A stretch of 64,000 nt of DNA from Asaccharospora irregularis DSM 2635 (GTDB lineage: Bacteria; Bacillota; Clostridia; Peptostreptococcales; Peptostreptococcaceae), in assembly GCF_900129815.1 (NCBI RefSeq), contig NZ_FQWX01000003.1, positions 1 to 64,000 of the forward strand. The letters run 5' to 3'. Below, in pieces: positions 56,247 through 64,000 of this stretch; within the stretch, counting starts at the first letter, position 1, and the number at the start of each line of letters is the position of its first letter. The notes beneath the pieces were generated by a model. That model made no database searches and was not told the origin of the DNA. It saw only the letters and a list, made by a program, of their open reading frames with translations. Made by a program: the position numbers and the translations under genes.

Positions 56247-56931
56247 TTCCCCACACCACCTTTAAATATTTTGGATCTTTTGAATTAATTTCTATTTTTT
56301 CTCTTATCCTCCTTATATGTACAGCAACAGTTTTCTCACAGTTGTAAGGAGTATCTTCCCACACGTGTTGATAAATTTCGGAAGATGAGAATACAATCCC
56401 CTTTTTTTCTAATAAAAATTCTAGTATCTTAAATTCAATAGGAGTCACCTTTACTTCATCACCATCTAAGGTAACAACTTTTGTATCTTTATTTAAGTGT
56501 AATCCGCCACTAGATAATGAATTAGAATTACACTTTGCACTGCTTGAATTGTTCATATTGTTTAAATTTATATATCGTCTTAATTGTGACTTAACTCTAG
56601 CTATTAACTCTAATGGGTTAAATGGCTTTGAAATATAATCATCTGCACCCATGTTTAGACCGATTATTTTGTCCATATCTTGATTTTTTGCTGACAGTAA
56701 TATTATAGGAATATTATTGTTTTCTCTTATCTTAAGAGTAGTTTTCAAACCATCCATATTTGGCATCATAACATCCATTATTATAAGATCAATATTATTA
56801 TCTATCAAAGCCTCTATAGCGTTTAGCCCATCATAAGCCTTAAACACATTAAAGCCCTCTGGCTTTAAATAAAACTCTATGGCGTCTACTATTTCTCTTT
56901 CGTCATCAACGACTAATATATTTTTATTCAT
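56218..56931 (-). CDS. Response regulator, VanR-like (OmpR family)
   Basis: A 237-residue regulator partnered with the kinase that follows. Receiver: VVDDEREIV, phospho-acceptor Asp in LIIMDVMMPN, ADDYISKPF. A linker rich in Asn and Ser (about residues 120-150) is unusually long. Winged helix: VTPIEFKILEFLLEKKGIVFSSSEIYQHVWE and VAVHIRRIREKIEINSKDPKYLKVVWGIGYKIE, close to VanR-type regulators. GAGGTG precedes the ATG. Targets unknown. Confidence 0.92.
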   Translation of the reverse strand: MNKNILVVDDEREIVDAIEFYLKPEGFNVFKAYDGLNAIEALIDNNIDLIIMDVMMPNMDGLKTTLKIRENNNIPIILLSAKNQDMDKIIGLNMGADDYISKPFNPLELIARVKSQLRRYINLNNMNNSSSAKCNSNSLSSGGLHLNKDTKVVTLDGDEVKVTPIEFKILEFLLEKKGIVFSSSEIYQHVWEDTPYNCEKTVAVHIRRIREKIEINSKDPKYLKVVWGIGYKIEELN

Positions 56932-57166
56932 CTAAATCACCTCTTCAGGTTTCATTATAGCATAGAAATAAAGCTTTAAAATTTACATAAATACTCCTAA
57001 ATTATTAAGAATTTATTACGAAAAAAGATAAATACTACGAATTTATTACTTAAAACATACGATAACTTTAAATTTCAAATTTTTGAAAATCTTGATGATA
57101 TTATTAGTGTATAAAAGTTAAATATAGGGTGAAATCAAAGAAAATTAATATGAGAGGAATAAAAGA

Positions 57167-58585
57167 ATGAACTTTAAAAGAAAATTTAAACTAAAGAAAA
57201 AAATATTAGTTGGAGTTATGCCTATTTTTTTATTGGGAATATTATCAGGTTGTACTAGTACAGAAACATCAGAAATAAATATATTAGCAACGACTGACTT
57301 GCACGGAGAGATACCATATAATTTGTCAGAATATATTAAAGAAGAAAAGAAAAAAGAACCGAATAGTATATTAGTTGATGCAGGAGATTTTTTTGATATA
57401 GGGATTGGAGAAATGGGCAAGTATTTTGATGATAGAGATGATTATATAAGACAAGGCAAGGAAAAACATTTGGAGGTACCAATTGCAAATACTATGAAAG
57501 AGTTGGGATATGATTCGGTAGTACTTGGAAATCATGAATTTGTTGCAAATAATAGGTTTTATTTAGACAGTATGATATCAGATTTTGAAAAAAATAAAAT
57601 AAATGTTCTTTCGGCAAATACGTATAGAGATAGCGGTGAAAACTATACAAAACCATATACCATAAAAGAGGTTGAAACAGAAAATGGCAAGGTTAAATTA
57701 GGGATATTAGGACTTACAATAAAAGAGGTGGCTGAGGCTAAGGATATTGATGAAAATGGAAATTTAGTAAAAGCTAAATCAAGAGAGTTAAAAGATATGC
57801 CAGGTTATGAAGGAAAGCTGTACATAAATGATTTGGTAGACGAAGCCAATAAATGGACTAAAATAATGAAGGAAAAAGAAAAAACAGATTTAATAGTAGC
57901 GGTAGTACATAGTGGAGAAAGACCTAAGAAACCTAGAAATCCAGGAAACAGGATCCAGGAGATTGCAAAAGAGGTCGATGGTATAGATGCAATAGTTGCT
58001 GGTCATACTCATAAAACTTTTAAACAGCATGATTATAAAAATAAAAATGGAGATAATGTAATAGTTACGCAGCCTGGAAAACATGGTGAATGTATTTCAA
58101 AAATAACCTTTAAGTTAAAAAAGGATAATGATAAGTGGAACGTTGAAGAGAAGTATGCTGAATTAACTGAATTTGAAAAGGATAAATCCGATGATTACGC
58201 AGGGGAGTTGTACCGAGAAATAGCATCCATAAAGTCGGGTGTAGATCAAATAAAAATGACAGATATCACAACATTTAAATGGGATAAGGCGTATGTGTTT
58301 AACTCTAATATGACAAAGGAAAAAATATATGAAAAAGTCGGCTATGAGTGGAGGGATATTGCCAAGGCTGATAAAGACGATGCACTCCAAGTAGTATTTA
58401 TGGATGGTAAAAAAGTAGCATGTTATTTTTATTGTGATCCAGAGCTAATGGAAATATCAATGCATTTTGATAAATCAGATTTCAAGGATAATACTGTAGA
58501 GATTTATAAAAATAAAAACGATAAATTTAAGGTTAAAAAGGGAAAGGAAGATTTCCAAACAGATCTTACATATATATCAAAATAG
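57167..58585 (+). CDS. Metallophosphoesterase lipoprotein with an unusual C-terminal domain
   Basis: A 472-residue surface lipoprotein. A signal peptide ends at LLGILSGC (Cys near residue 29). The calcineurin-like domain (40-320) has DLHGE, DAGDFFD, LGNHEF, VVHSGE and AGHTHKT, the metal-ligand set of the 5'-nucleotidase/UshA class. The family's usual nucleotide-specificity domain is missing; instead the last 120 residues form a different domain (TDITTFKWDKAYVFNSNMTKEKIYEKVGYEW, VVFMDGKKVACYFYCD) seen in small secreted proteins of clostridia. Substrate specificity therefore may differ. AGAGGAAT precedes the ATG. Alone in its transcription unit. Confidence 0.85.
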   Translation: MNFKRKFKLKKKILVGVMPIFLLGILSGCTSTETSEINILATTDLHGEIPYNLSEYIKEEKKKEPNSILVDAGDFFDIGIGEMGKYFDDRDDYIRQGKEKHLEVPIANTMKELGYDSVVLGNHEFVANNRFYLDSMISDFEKNKINVLSANTYRDSGENYTKPYTIKEVETENGKVKLGILGLTIKEVAEAKDIDENGNLVKAKSRELKDMPGYEGKLYINDLVDEANKWTKIMKEKEKTDLIVAVVHSGERPKKPRNPGNRIQEIAKEVDGIDAIVAGHTHKTFKQHDYKNKNGDNVIVTQPGKHGECISKITFKLKKDNDKWNVEEKYAELTEFEKDKSDDYAGELYREIASIKSGVDQIKMTDITTFKWDKAYVFNSNMTKEKIYEKVGYEWRDIAKADKDDALQVVFMDGKKVACYFYCDPELMEISMHFDKSDFKDNTVEIYKNKNDKFKVKKGKEDFQTDLTYISK

Positions 58586-58679
58586 TAACTTTAAAACATA
58601 AAATTGTATTGTATGTAAATTCTAAGATAGTATAACTGATGATATATAGAAAAAATAATATAAGTGAACATTAGATTAG

Positions 58680-58708
58680 TTGACTAAAGTTAATATATGT
58701 TATATTAT
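58680..58708 (+). promoter_or_regulatory. Sigma-A promoter of the ABC-F gene
   Basis: TTGACT (58680-58685) and TATTAT (58703-58708) with a 17-base spacer. The transcript would run into a terminator-like hairpin almost at once. Confidence 0.65.
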
Positions 58709-58721
58709 TAGAATGTTATGA

Positions 58722-58765
58722 TAAAAAAAGTCTACCTTTGAAATATTTGGAGGTTGGCTTTTTTA
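58722..58765 (+). terminator. Leader terminator/attenuator before the ABC-F gene
   Basis: AAAAAAGTCTACC pairs (one mismatch, one G-T) with GGTTGGCTTTTTT, then A. It lies between the promoter at 58680 and the start at 58834, so it could act as an attenuator, or it could end the upstream lipoprotein transcript. Confidence 0.55.
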
Positions 58766-58833
58766 AAATATGCGTACGGAAATATAATTTCCTATATATC
58801 ATAAAAGTAAATAAGAGAAAGGAAAATGCATGA

Positions 58834-60465
58834 ATGTTACAAGTTACTAATGTTGGGCTTAGATTTGGTGATAAAGAATTATTTAAAGATGTAAATTTAA
58901 AATTCACTAAAGGTAATTGCTACGGAATAATAGGGGCTAATGGTGCTGGAAAATCTACTTTTCTAAAAATATTAGCTGGTGATATAGAACCAAACACAGG
59001 AAATGTTTCTATAACTGATAAAGAGAGAATGTCAGTTTTAAAACAGGACCACTTTAAATATGAAGAAGAAACAGTTTTAAATGTAGTTATAATGGGGCAT
59101 GAAAGACTTTACTCAATAATGCATGAAAAAGATGCATTATATATGAAGGAAGATTTTTCTGAAGAAGATGGTATAAAAGCTGCTGAACTTGAGGGTGAGT
59201 TTGCTGAACTTGATGGATGGGATGCAGAAACTAATGCCGAAAAAATACTAATGGGTCTTGGTATAACTAAGGACTTACACTACAAACAAATGAAGGAATT
59301 AACTGGTGGGGAAAAGGTTAAAGTATTGCTTGCACAAGCATTATTTGGTAAACCTGAGATACTAGTAATGGACGAGCCTACAAACCACTTAGACTTCCAA
59401 TCAATAAATTGGTTAAACAACTTTATAATGGATTTAGAAGACTCTATAGTTATAGTTGTATCACATGATAGACACTTCTTAAATCAAATATGTACAAATA
59501 TAGTTGATGTTGACTTTGGAAAAATACAAATGTATGTTGGAAACTATGATTTCTGGTATGAATCTAGCCAACTAGCATTACAATTATCTAAAGATCAAAA
59601 TAAAAAAGCTGAAGAAAAAATAGCTCAATTAAAAGACTTCATAGCAAGATTTAGTTCAAATGCTTCTAAAGCAAAACAGGCTACATCAAGAAAGAAACAA
59701 TTAGATAAGATACAAATAGAAGAAATACAACCATCAAGAAGAAGATATCCATATGTTGGATTTACTCCTGAAAGAGAAATAGGAAACGAAGTTCTAGAAG
59801 TTGAAGGACTAACTAAAACAATAGACGGTGTGACAGTTCTTGATAATGTATCTTTTAGATTAGATAGAGACGATAAAGTAGCATTTATGGGAGATGAAAT
59901 AGCTATAACTACTTTATTTAATATAATAATGGGAGAAGATACTGCTGATAGTGGAACATTTAAATGGGGAGTAACTACTTCTCAATCATATCTTCCAAAA
60001 AATCATAACCAATACTTCGATGGGGTAGATTACTCTTTAGTTGACTGGTTAAGACAATTCTCAGAAGAAAAGAGTGAAAGTTTTATAAGAGGATTCCTTG
60101 GTAGAATGCTATTCTCTGGAGAGGAAGCTCTTAAACAAGCTCAAGTTTTATCTGGAGGAGAAAAGGTTAGATGTATGTTATCTAAGTTAATGCTAAGTAA
60201 TGCTAACGTATTAGTACTTGATGACCCTACTAACCACTTAGATTTAGAGAGTATTACTTCTGTAAATAAAGGTTTAGAGAAGTTCTCAGGAGTGTTAATA
60301 TTTAACTCTCATGACCACGAGATGATACAAACTCTTGCTAATAGAATAATAGAGATAACTCCTGGTGGAATAATGGATAGAAAAACTACTCTTGATGAGT
60401 ACTTAGATAATAAGGATATACAAGCTCAATTAAAAGAGATGTATGGTGATTCTAAGAAGAAATAA
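58834..60465 (+). CDS. ykpA: ABC-F ATPase, YkpA type
   Basis: A 543-residue soluble protein with two ABC domains, closest to B. subtilis YkpA. First domain: Walker A GANGAGKST, signature TGGEKVKVLLAQALFGKPEI, Walker B VMDEPTNHLD. The linker with KSKQATSRKKxLDK (positions 275-300) is typical of ABC-F. Second domain: signature SGGEKVRCMLSK, but Walker A reads GDEIAITTLF (no GxxGxGKT, as in YkpA relatives) and Walker B ends LDDPTNHLD, Asp in place of the catalytic Glu. Only the first ATP site looks competent. These proteins act on the ribosome; some are antibiotic-resistance factors. AGAAAGG precedes the ATG. Confidence 0.92.
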   Translation: MLQVTNVGLRFGDKELFKDVNLKFTKGNCYGIIGANGAGKSTFLKILAGDIEPNTGNVSITDKERMSVLKQDHFKYEEETVLNVVIMGHERLYSIMHEKDALYMKEDFSEEDGIKAAELEGEFAELDGWDAETNAEKILMGLGITKDLHYKQMKELTGGEKVKVLLAQALFGKPEILVMDEPTNHLDFQSINWLNNFIMDLEDSIVIVVSHDRHFLNQICTNIVDVDFGKIQMYVGNYDFWYESSQLALQLSKDQNKKAEEKIAQLKDFIARFSSNASKAKQATSRKKQLDKIQIEEIQPSRRRYPYVGFTPEREIGNEVLEVEGLTKTIDGVTVLDNVSFRLDRDDKVAFMGDEIAITTLFNIIMGEDTADSGTFKWGVTTSQSYLPKNHNQYFDGVDYSLVDWLRQFSEEKSESFIRGFLGRMLFSGEEALKQAQVLSGGEKVRCMLSKLMLSNANVLVLDDPTNHLDLESITSVNKGLEKFSGVLIFNSHDHEMIQTLANRIIEITPGGIMDRKTTLDEYLDNKDIQAQLKEMYGDSKKK

Positions 60466-60634
60466 TTAGATGATTTTATAAATAGATACCTTTTGCATAT
60501 GATAATATGAAAAAATGTGTGTAAACATTTTTGATATTTTAATTTGTATGTAGGAGGTATTTTTTTATGAAATTAATAACTTTTTTATTATAAAATTATA
60601 TAATACTGAATAGTAATAACAGAGGTGATTTACT

Positions 60635-61309
60635 ATGGGGAATAATAAAGATAATAAATCAAATGAAGAACTTATAAATATACTTGAGAAATCTATTGAA
60701 TCATTAGAAAACATAAACGAGGTAATTAAAAATCAAGATAGGTTAGAGAAAAAGTTAACTGAACTGAAAGGTACTGTTAAAGATATAGAAAAACTTATGA
60801 AGGATACACGAGTTAAAGTTATTAAAGAAGAAGGGAATATTAAAAGATATATAGAAGAAGTAGAAAACATACATAGTATTTTTATGGATAATAGAGTGAA
60901 GAAAATTAAAGAGATGATAATTTATAATATATCAGATACTATAAAAACTAATAGAGATATTGATTATAGTGGAATGATAGATGGCAAATTAATAGAAGAA
61001 AATAATATATATTCAGTAGAAGAAATTAGTGAAAATGAAATATACCTTTTTAAATGTAAAGTAATACCTAAAAAAGTAAATAAAGCTAGTCATGAGATAT
61101 ATAAGTGTATAGGTGTTATATTAATAGAAGAAGATAGAGTAAGTGAAGATAGTAAATTTAATAATGTAAAAGTTATTATAAAGGATAAAGATATTAATGA
61201 TGAGGATGTATATTTTAACGTTAATATATATAATGAAAGTAGAATATATCCATTAATCCATGAGTTAAATAATACTTTACTGTATAAAAAACTTCATATT
61301 AGGAATTGA
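60635..61309 (+). CDS. Hypothetical coiled-coil protein
   Basis: Not recognised. 224 residues. The first 100 form a long coiled coil (heptads in NILEKSIESLENINEVIKNQDRLEKKLTELKGTVKDIEKLM), followed by a soluble domain with alternating strands (IYLFKCKVIPKKVN, YKCIGVILIEEDRV). Polar and without signal or membrane segment. AGAGGTG precedes the ATG and a terminator follows the stop, so it is monocistronic. Confidence 0.65.
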   Translation: MGNNKDNKSNEELINILEKSIESLENINEVIKNQDRLEKKLTELKGTVKDIEKLMKDTRVKVIKEEGNIKRYIEEVENIHSIFMDNRVKKIKEMIIYNISDTIKTNRDIDYSGMIDGKLIEENNIYSVEEISENEIYLFKCKVIPKKVNKASHEIYKCIGVILIEEDRVSEDSKFNNVKVIIKDKDINDEDVYFNVNIYNESRIYPLIHELNNTLLYKKLHIRN

Positions 61310-61336
61310 AAGTAGGTTAATAGCCTACTTTTTTTG
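61309..61336 (+). terminator. Terminator
   Basis: AAAGTAGG pairs with CCTACTTT around TTAATAG, then T7; its first bases overlap the stop region of the coiled-coil gene. Confidence 0.85.
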
Positions 61337-61486
61337 CTAGTTGTATAATTAAGTTATTACACAAAAATAAACAAAAAGAATTAACATGTGTTAATATAAT
61401 ACTATATGAAATATTTTAAATTAAGAATATCACAGCTTGTATAAAGGGGTTATAAACAAATCGGAAAAATTGGAGGATATAGAAAA

Positions 61487-61798
61487 ATGATTGGTATTAT
61501 TTTGATTATTTTACCATTGATAGCTGTTTCTATTGCAGTAGTCTTATTAGTAAATAATACTAAGAAGAAAAGTGAAAAAAAGGAAACTTTTAAAAATGAA
61601 ACATTTAGTGAAAATGAGGAGGATACAGAAGAAAATTATATGTCTATAGGAATGTCCTTAGGAATGTGTTTTGGAGCAGGTATAGGTTCCATATTTACAA
61701 ATAAATTTGGACTATTCAGTATTTCTTATGGTACATGTTTTGGAATGATAGGTGGAATGATTATAGGAATGGCAATAAAAAAAAGTGATTCTATTTAA
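61487..61798 (+). CDS. Small glycine-rich membrane protein
   Basis: 103 residues. One N-terminal membrane helix (2-23), a charged Lys/Glu loop (24-50), and two more hydrophobic segments with many small residues (YMSIGMSLGMCFGAGIGSIF, SYGTCFGMIGGMIIGMAI), resembling glycine-zipper membrane proteins. Not recognised beyond that. TTGGAGG lies ten bases before the ATG. Confidence 0.65.
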   Translation: MIGIILIILPLIAVSIAVVLLVNNTKKKSEKKETFKNETFSENEEDTEENYMSIGMSLGMCFGAGIGSIFTNKFGLFSISYGTCFGMIGGMIIGMAIKKSDSI

Positions 61799-62144
61799 AA
61801 CATTCCTAGAAATAAAATGGCTAATATTTAAAAATCATCTAGTTTATAGAATGCTCCCTTTACAGTATAAACAGTTAAAAATATAAAAACTGTAATTACA
61901 AAGAGGAGTATTTTTTATGTTAAAATATATACAGTAGTGTTAGTTATAAAAAAAAGGGTATATTAATAAAATAAACAAAGAAAAGACCGGATAACTTATT
62001 AGGTGATCGGGTTGAATATTTTGTGTATTTATAGTATCATATTTTTTAAAATTAAAAACTATTTTTGAGGTTTTTAAATATAAACTTTGAATTTTATATA
62101 TGTAAAATATAAATAGTTTGTATAAGTTAAAGGAGATTATTAGC
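61799..62144. other. Intergenic region
   Basis: AT-rich spacer between two small membrane-protein genes. It holds a short frame of six codons at 61917-61937 behind AAAGAGGAG (ending in TAG), a weak ACAGTT/AACTGT hairpin near 61871-61892, and no recognised RNA element. Confidence 0.4.
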
Positions 62145-62702
62145 ATGAAAAAAATAAATGAAATAAACAAAACCATGAATCTTCTAATTACTGTTAGTTT
62201 AATATATGCAGTTATTGAAATGAGATTGGAGTTTTTAGCTCCAATAGCCACTATAATAATTCCGTATAAGTTTATGAAATATAAAGATAATGAAAGTATA
62301 AGAAATGATAAATTAATAAATAATTTGTTTATATTCAATTTAATAGTATTTTTATCTGTTATATTTATTACAAAAAATGTAAATCATTTAGTTATTAGCA
62401 TCATAGCTAATATATCTATAGCATTTATATATTATAAGATTTCATACTTTGTTGGAGTAAACAAGAAGGTTATGTACGAAGATCCTAAATTATTATATAA
62501 TGAGCTTATGAAAAGGGTTATTATATTAGAAAAAGTATATTTGAATACGGAAGAAGAAATTAGAAATGCTAAAACAGAAAAGGCAAAAGAAGATTTAATG
62601 GTTAGACTGAATTTAATAGGAGCTAAAATAGAAGAAATTAGGCTTCATATAAAAATCTTAGACAAACAGATAAAAGAGGATAACCTAGATAACAATAAGT
62701 AA
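62145..62702 (+). CDS. Hypothetical membrane protein with C-terminal coiled coil
   Basis: Not recognised. 185 residues: about four membrane segments (residues 12-30, 32-46, 67-82 and 90-108), then a charged helical tail with heptads (YNELMKRVIILEKVYLNTEEEIRNAKTEK, KIEEIRLHIKILDKQIKEDN). AAAGGAG precedes the ATG at 62145; an in-frame ATG at 62118 has no binding site. A terminator follows 10 bases after the stop. Confidence 0.65.
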   Translation: MKKINEINKTMNLLITVSLIYAVIEMRLEFLAPIATIIIPYKFMKYKDNESIRNDKLINNLFIFNLIVFLSVIFITKNVNHLVISIIANISIAFIYYKISYFVGVNKKVMYEDPKLLYNELMKRVIILEKVYLNTEEEIRNAKTEKAKEDLMVRLNLIGAKIEEIRLHIKILDKQIKEDNLDNNK

Positions 62703-62710
62703 AATTAGTT

Positions 62711-62744
62711 CAAAAAACCAATAGATAATCTATTGGTTTTTTTG
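62711..62744 (+). terminator. Terminator
   Basis: AAAAAACCAATAGAT and ATCTATTGGTTTTTT form a 15-bp stem with a two-base turn, then T. Confidence 0.9.
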
Positions 62745-62867
62745 CGTTAATAAAATGAATATAATAGATTTGATAATAAAAATATGATATCTATTGACAT
62801 AGAAGAAAAGAAAGTATAATATTGTAATATGATTTAAAATAAAAGTATTACAAAAATAGGAGAGAAG

Positions 62868-63761
62868 ATGGATAAGAATATAACTTTAACTGGAAACTTG
62901 AGAACTGAATGGATTAAATATGAAGAATATGAAATAAAACTAACTAAGGAGAATGAGCATTATATATGCCCTAAGGAAGGGTCTAAGTTTACTATTTATG
63001 ATCCGTTTGAAAAATCTAATGAACTACTTCTTGATGTAATAGATTTAGGGGATAAGGCTATATCAGGAGAAATAGGGGAGGAAGATATAAATAATCTTGT
63101 AATAGAGTTTGCGAAAAAATACGGTTTACTAGGAGTAATAACTTCTAGTGTATATAATAGGGACATAATAGGAGAGTCAAAAGTCTTACTTACATCGACT
63201 AATATTTTGAAATCAAAGGATAAAATAATGGATGAAGATGATTATATAAGTATGTTTATACCTTTTGCCAAACAAGAAGAGGTTTATTTGAGAAAATTAG
63301 GTAAGCACATGACATTATTTAAGGCAGAAGATTCGCCTAAGTTTTATGGAAAAAGGCCTTTGATTTTGGATCTTGTATTTTCAAAATATTATTGTGAGAG
63401 AGTAGATTGGATAGTGGAATTTGCAAAGAACATATCTACCCACATAAACCAAACCTTAGTTTATAAAAATATTAAACTTACAGAAAGTGTCACTATAATG
63501 GCTGGGAAGTTTAAGGCTGAGAATATAGGTCTTAGTGTAGCAGTCCTAGATAGTCCGTATATAGAATGGGATTTTGATTCTCTTAAGGTGGCTATAGAAG
63601 TTATTTATTCTTTTACGGTAGCAGATAGCAAAAATACATTAAAAAGATGTGAAAACTGTAAGAAAGTATTTATAGCAAAAAATGATAATGAAAAATATTG
63701 CAGCAAGGTATGTAGGAATCGCTACAATGTAAATAAAAGCAGAAACAAAGCGAAAAGTTAA
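62868..63761 (+). CDS. Hypothetical protein with C-terminal Cys4 zinc finger
   Basis: 297 residues. Residues 1-255 form a soluble domain I do not recognise. The end carries a zinc finger, RCENCKKVFIAKNDNEKYC SKVCRNRYN, with C-x2-C-x13-C-x3-C followed by a basic stretch (KSRNKAKS), like the CGNR/DUF6076-type fingers of clostridial proteins. DNA or RNA binding is possible. TAGGAG precedes the ATG. The GIY-YIG-like gene follows 55 bases later on the same strand. Confidence 0.65.
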   Translation: MDKNITLTGNLRTEWIKYEEYEIKLTKENEHYICPKEGSKFTIYDPFEKSNELLLDVIDLGDKAISGEIGEEDINNLVIEFAKKYGLLGVITSSVYNRDIIGESKVLLTSTNILKSKDKIMDEDDYISMFIPFAKQEEVYLRKLGKHMTLFKAEDSPKFYGKRPLILDLVFSKYYCERVDWIVEFAKNISTHINQTLVYKNIKLTESVTIMAGKFKAENIGLSVAVLDSPYIEWDFDSLKVAIEVIYSFTVADSKNTLKRCENCKKVFIAKNDNEKYCSKVCRNRYNVNKSRNKAKS

Positions 63762-63816
63762 AAATAAAAAGTTAAAAACAAAAAATAAATTTAATTTCTG
63801 GAGGATAAATATTAAG

Positions 63817-64000
63817 ATGAATAATGAAAAAAATCATAGAAAAGAAGTGGCTATGGAGTATAAGGAGAGAAAAGTTTCCGGGGGAGTTTTTAAAATAACT
63901 AATAAAATCAATGAAAAATACTTAATATTAAGTGATATTGACTTAAAAAGTTATCACAATAGGTTTAATTTTTCAGTTAAAACAGGTTCTGCAGTTCATC
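63817..64000 (+). CDS. GIY-YIG-like nuclease domain protein, N-terminal part (cut by window edge)
   Basis: The first 61 residues of a gene running off the window. GGAGG lies 12 bases before the ATG. After a basic start (MNNEKNHRKEVAMEYKERK) comes GGVFKITNKINEKYLILS, which fits the start of a GIY-YIG domain ('GGIYKI.N..NGKyyiG'), although the usual second motif YIG reads LIL here. A relative of proteins called 'GIY-YIG nuclease family' in clostridia. The rest is outside the window, so domain and function remain uncertain. Confidence 0.6.
   Translation, partial: MNNEKNHRKEVAMEYKERKVSGGVFKITNKINEKYLILSDIDLKSYHNRFNFSVKTGSAVH

Noticed and set aside
54663-56931. Vancomycin-resistance (van) operon
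   Set aside because: The two-component pair is VanRS-like, but no vanG/vanXY/vanT-type genes are nearby.
61940-62338. Leftward open frame of 132 codons, hydrophobic
   Set aside because: Antisense to the start of the membrane/coiled-coil gene and lacking a ribosome binding site; low-complexity Ile/Leu/Phe content results from AT-rich sequence.
1-64000. tRNA, rRNA, insertion sequences and integrases
   Set aside because: No cloverleaf, 16S/23S segment, transposase or integrase motif was seen in the sequence or its long frames.

Overview
This is a 64 kb stretch of chromosome from a low-GC, Gram-positive, probably spore-forming anaerobe. The whole window is very AT-rich, nearly every gene has a GGAGG-type ribosome binding site, and strong hairpin terminators are frequent. 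T-box, TPP, guanine, manganese and preQ1 leaders control genes directly. The gene set (hybrid-cluster protein, bacterial ferredoxin, collagen-like surface protein, salvage-only thiamin genes) and the order cysK-cysE / ferredoxin / thiDME suggest the Peptostreptococcaceae (Clostridioides, Paraclostridium and relatives). I cannot name the genus or species. No rRNA, tRNA, insertion sequence, prophage core or CRISPR array was seen.

Layout. 0-4.7 kb: end of cysK with cysE, a holin-like membrane protein, a ferredoxin, a GIY-YIG protein, and the thiamin salvage operon thiD-thiM-thiE behind a TPP riboswitch. 4.7-9.3 kb: a collagen-repeat protein, a J-domain-like protein that has lost its HPD motif, a DUF3810 metallopeptidase-like protein and an AEC transporter with a 48-residue membrane protein downstream. 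9.5-13.6 kb: a frameshifted TPR/Sel1 protein, a CaCA cation exchanger behind a yybP-ykoY (Mn2+) riboswitch, and CorA. 14-20.3 kb: a flavin-dependent nitronate monooxygenase-type protein with no ordinary start codon, thrC-thrB behind a threonine T-box, and typA. 20.6-29.5 kb: a remnant of a 2H phosphoesterase, copA with a CsoR-type operator, a frameshifted nhaA, an orphan potD, uppP and hcp. 29.5-37.3 kb: a Crp/Fnr regulator convergent with hcp, a two-component pair, a split permease, a MATE pump and aminopeptidase P. 37.6-48.5 kb: a guanine-riboswitch purine permease, a U32 protein, two CPA1 antiporters, an acetyltransferase, a DEAD-box helicase, a flippase-like protein and a secreted SH3-3D protein. 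48.6-60.5 kb: a YnbB-type PLP enzyme, a SIR2-family protein, DUF554, a preQ1-riboswitch queT with a degenerate FtsZ-fold protein, a VanRS-like pair, a metallophosphoesterase lipoprotein and a YkpA-type ABC-F protein. 60.6-64 kb: a run of unrecognised membrane, coiled-coil and zinc-finger proteins, and the start of a GIY-YIG-like gene.

Themes. Much of the window concerns ion and metal balance (CorA, CaCA, CopA, two CPA1 antiporters, a broken NhaA) and salvage rather than synthesis (thiamin, purine, queuosine precursor). Three genes are damaged (nhaA, the TPR gene, the 2H phosphoesterase). The most unusual item is the 246-residue FtsZ-like protein at 53.8 kb, which keeps the T7-loop NxDxxD motif but has lost the GTP-binding glycine motif.
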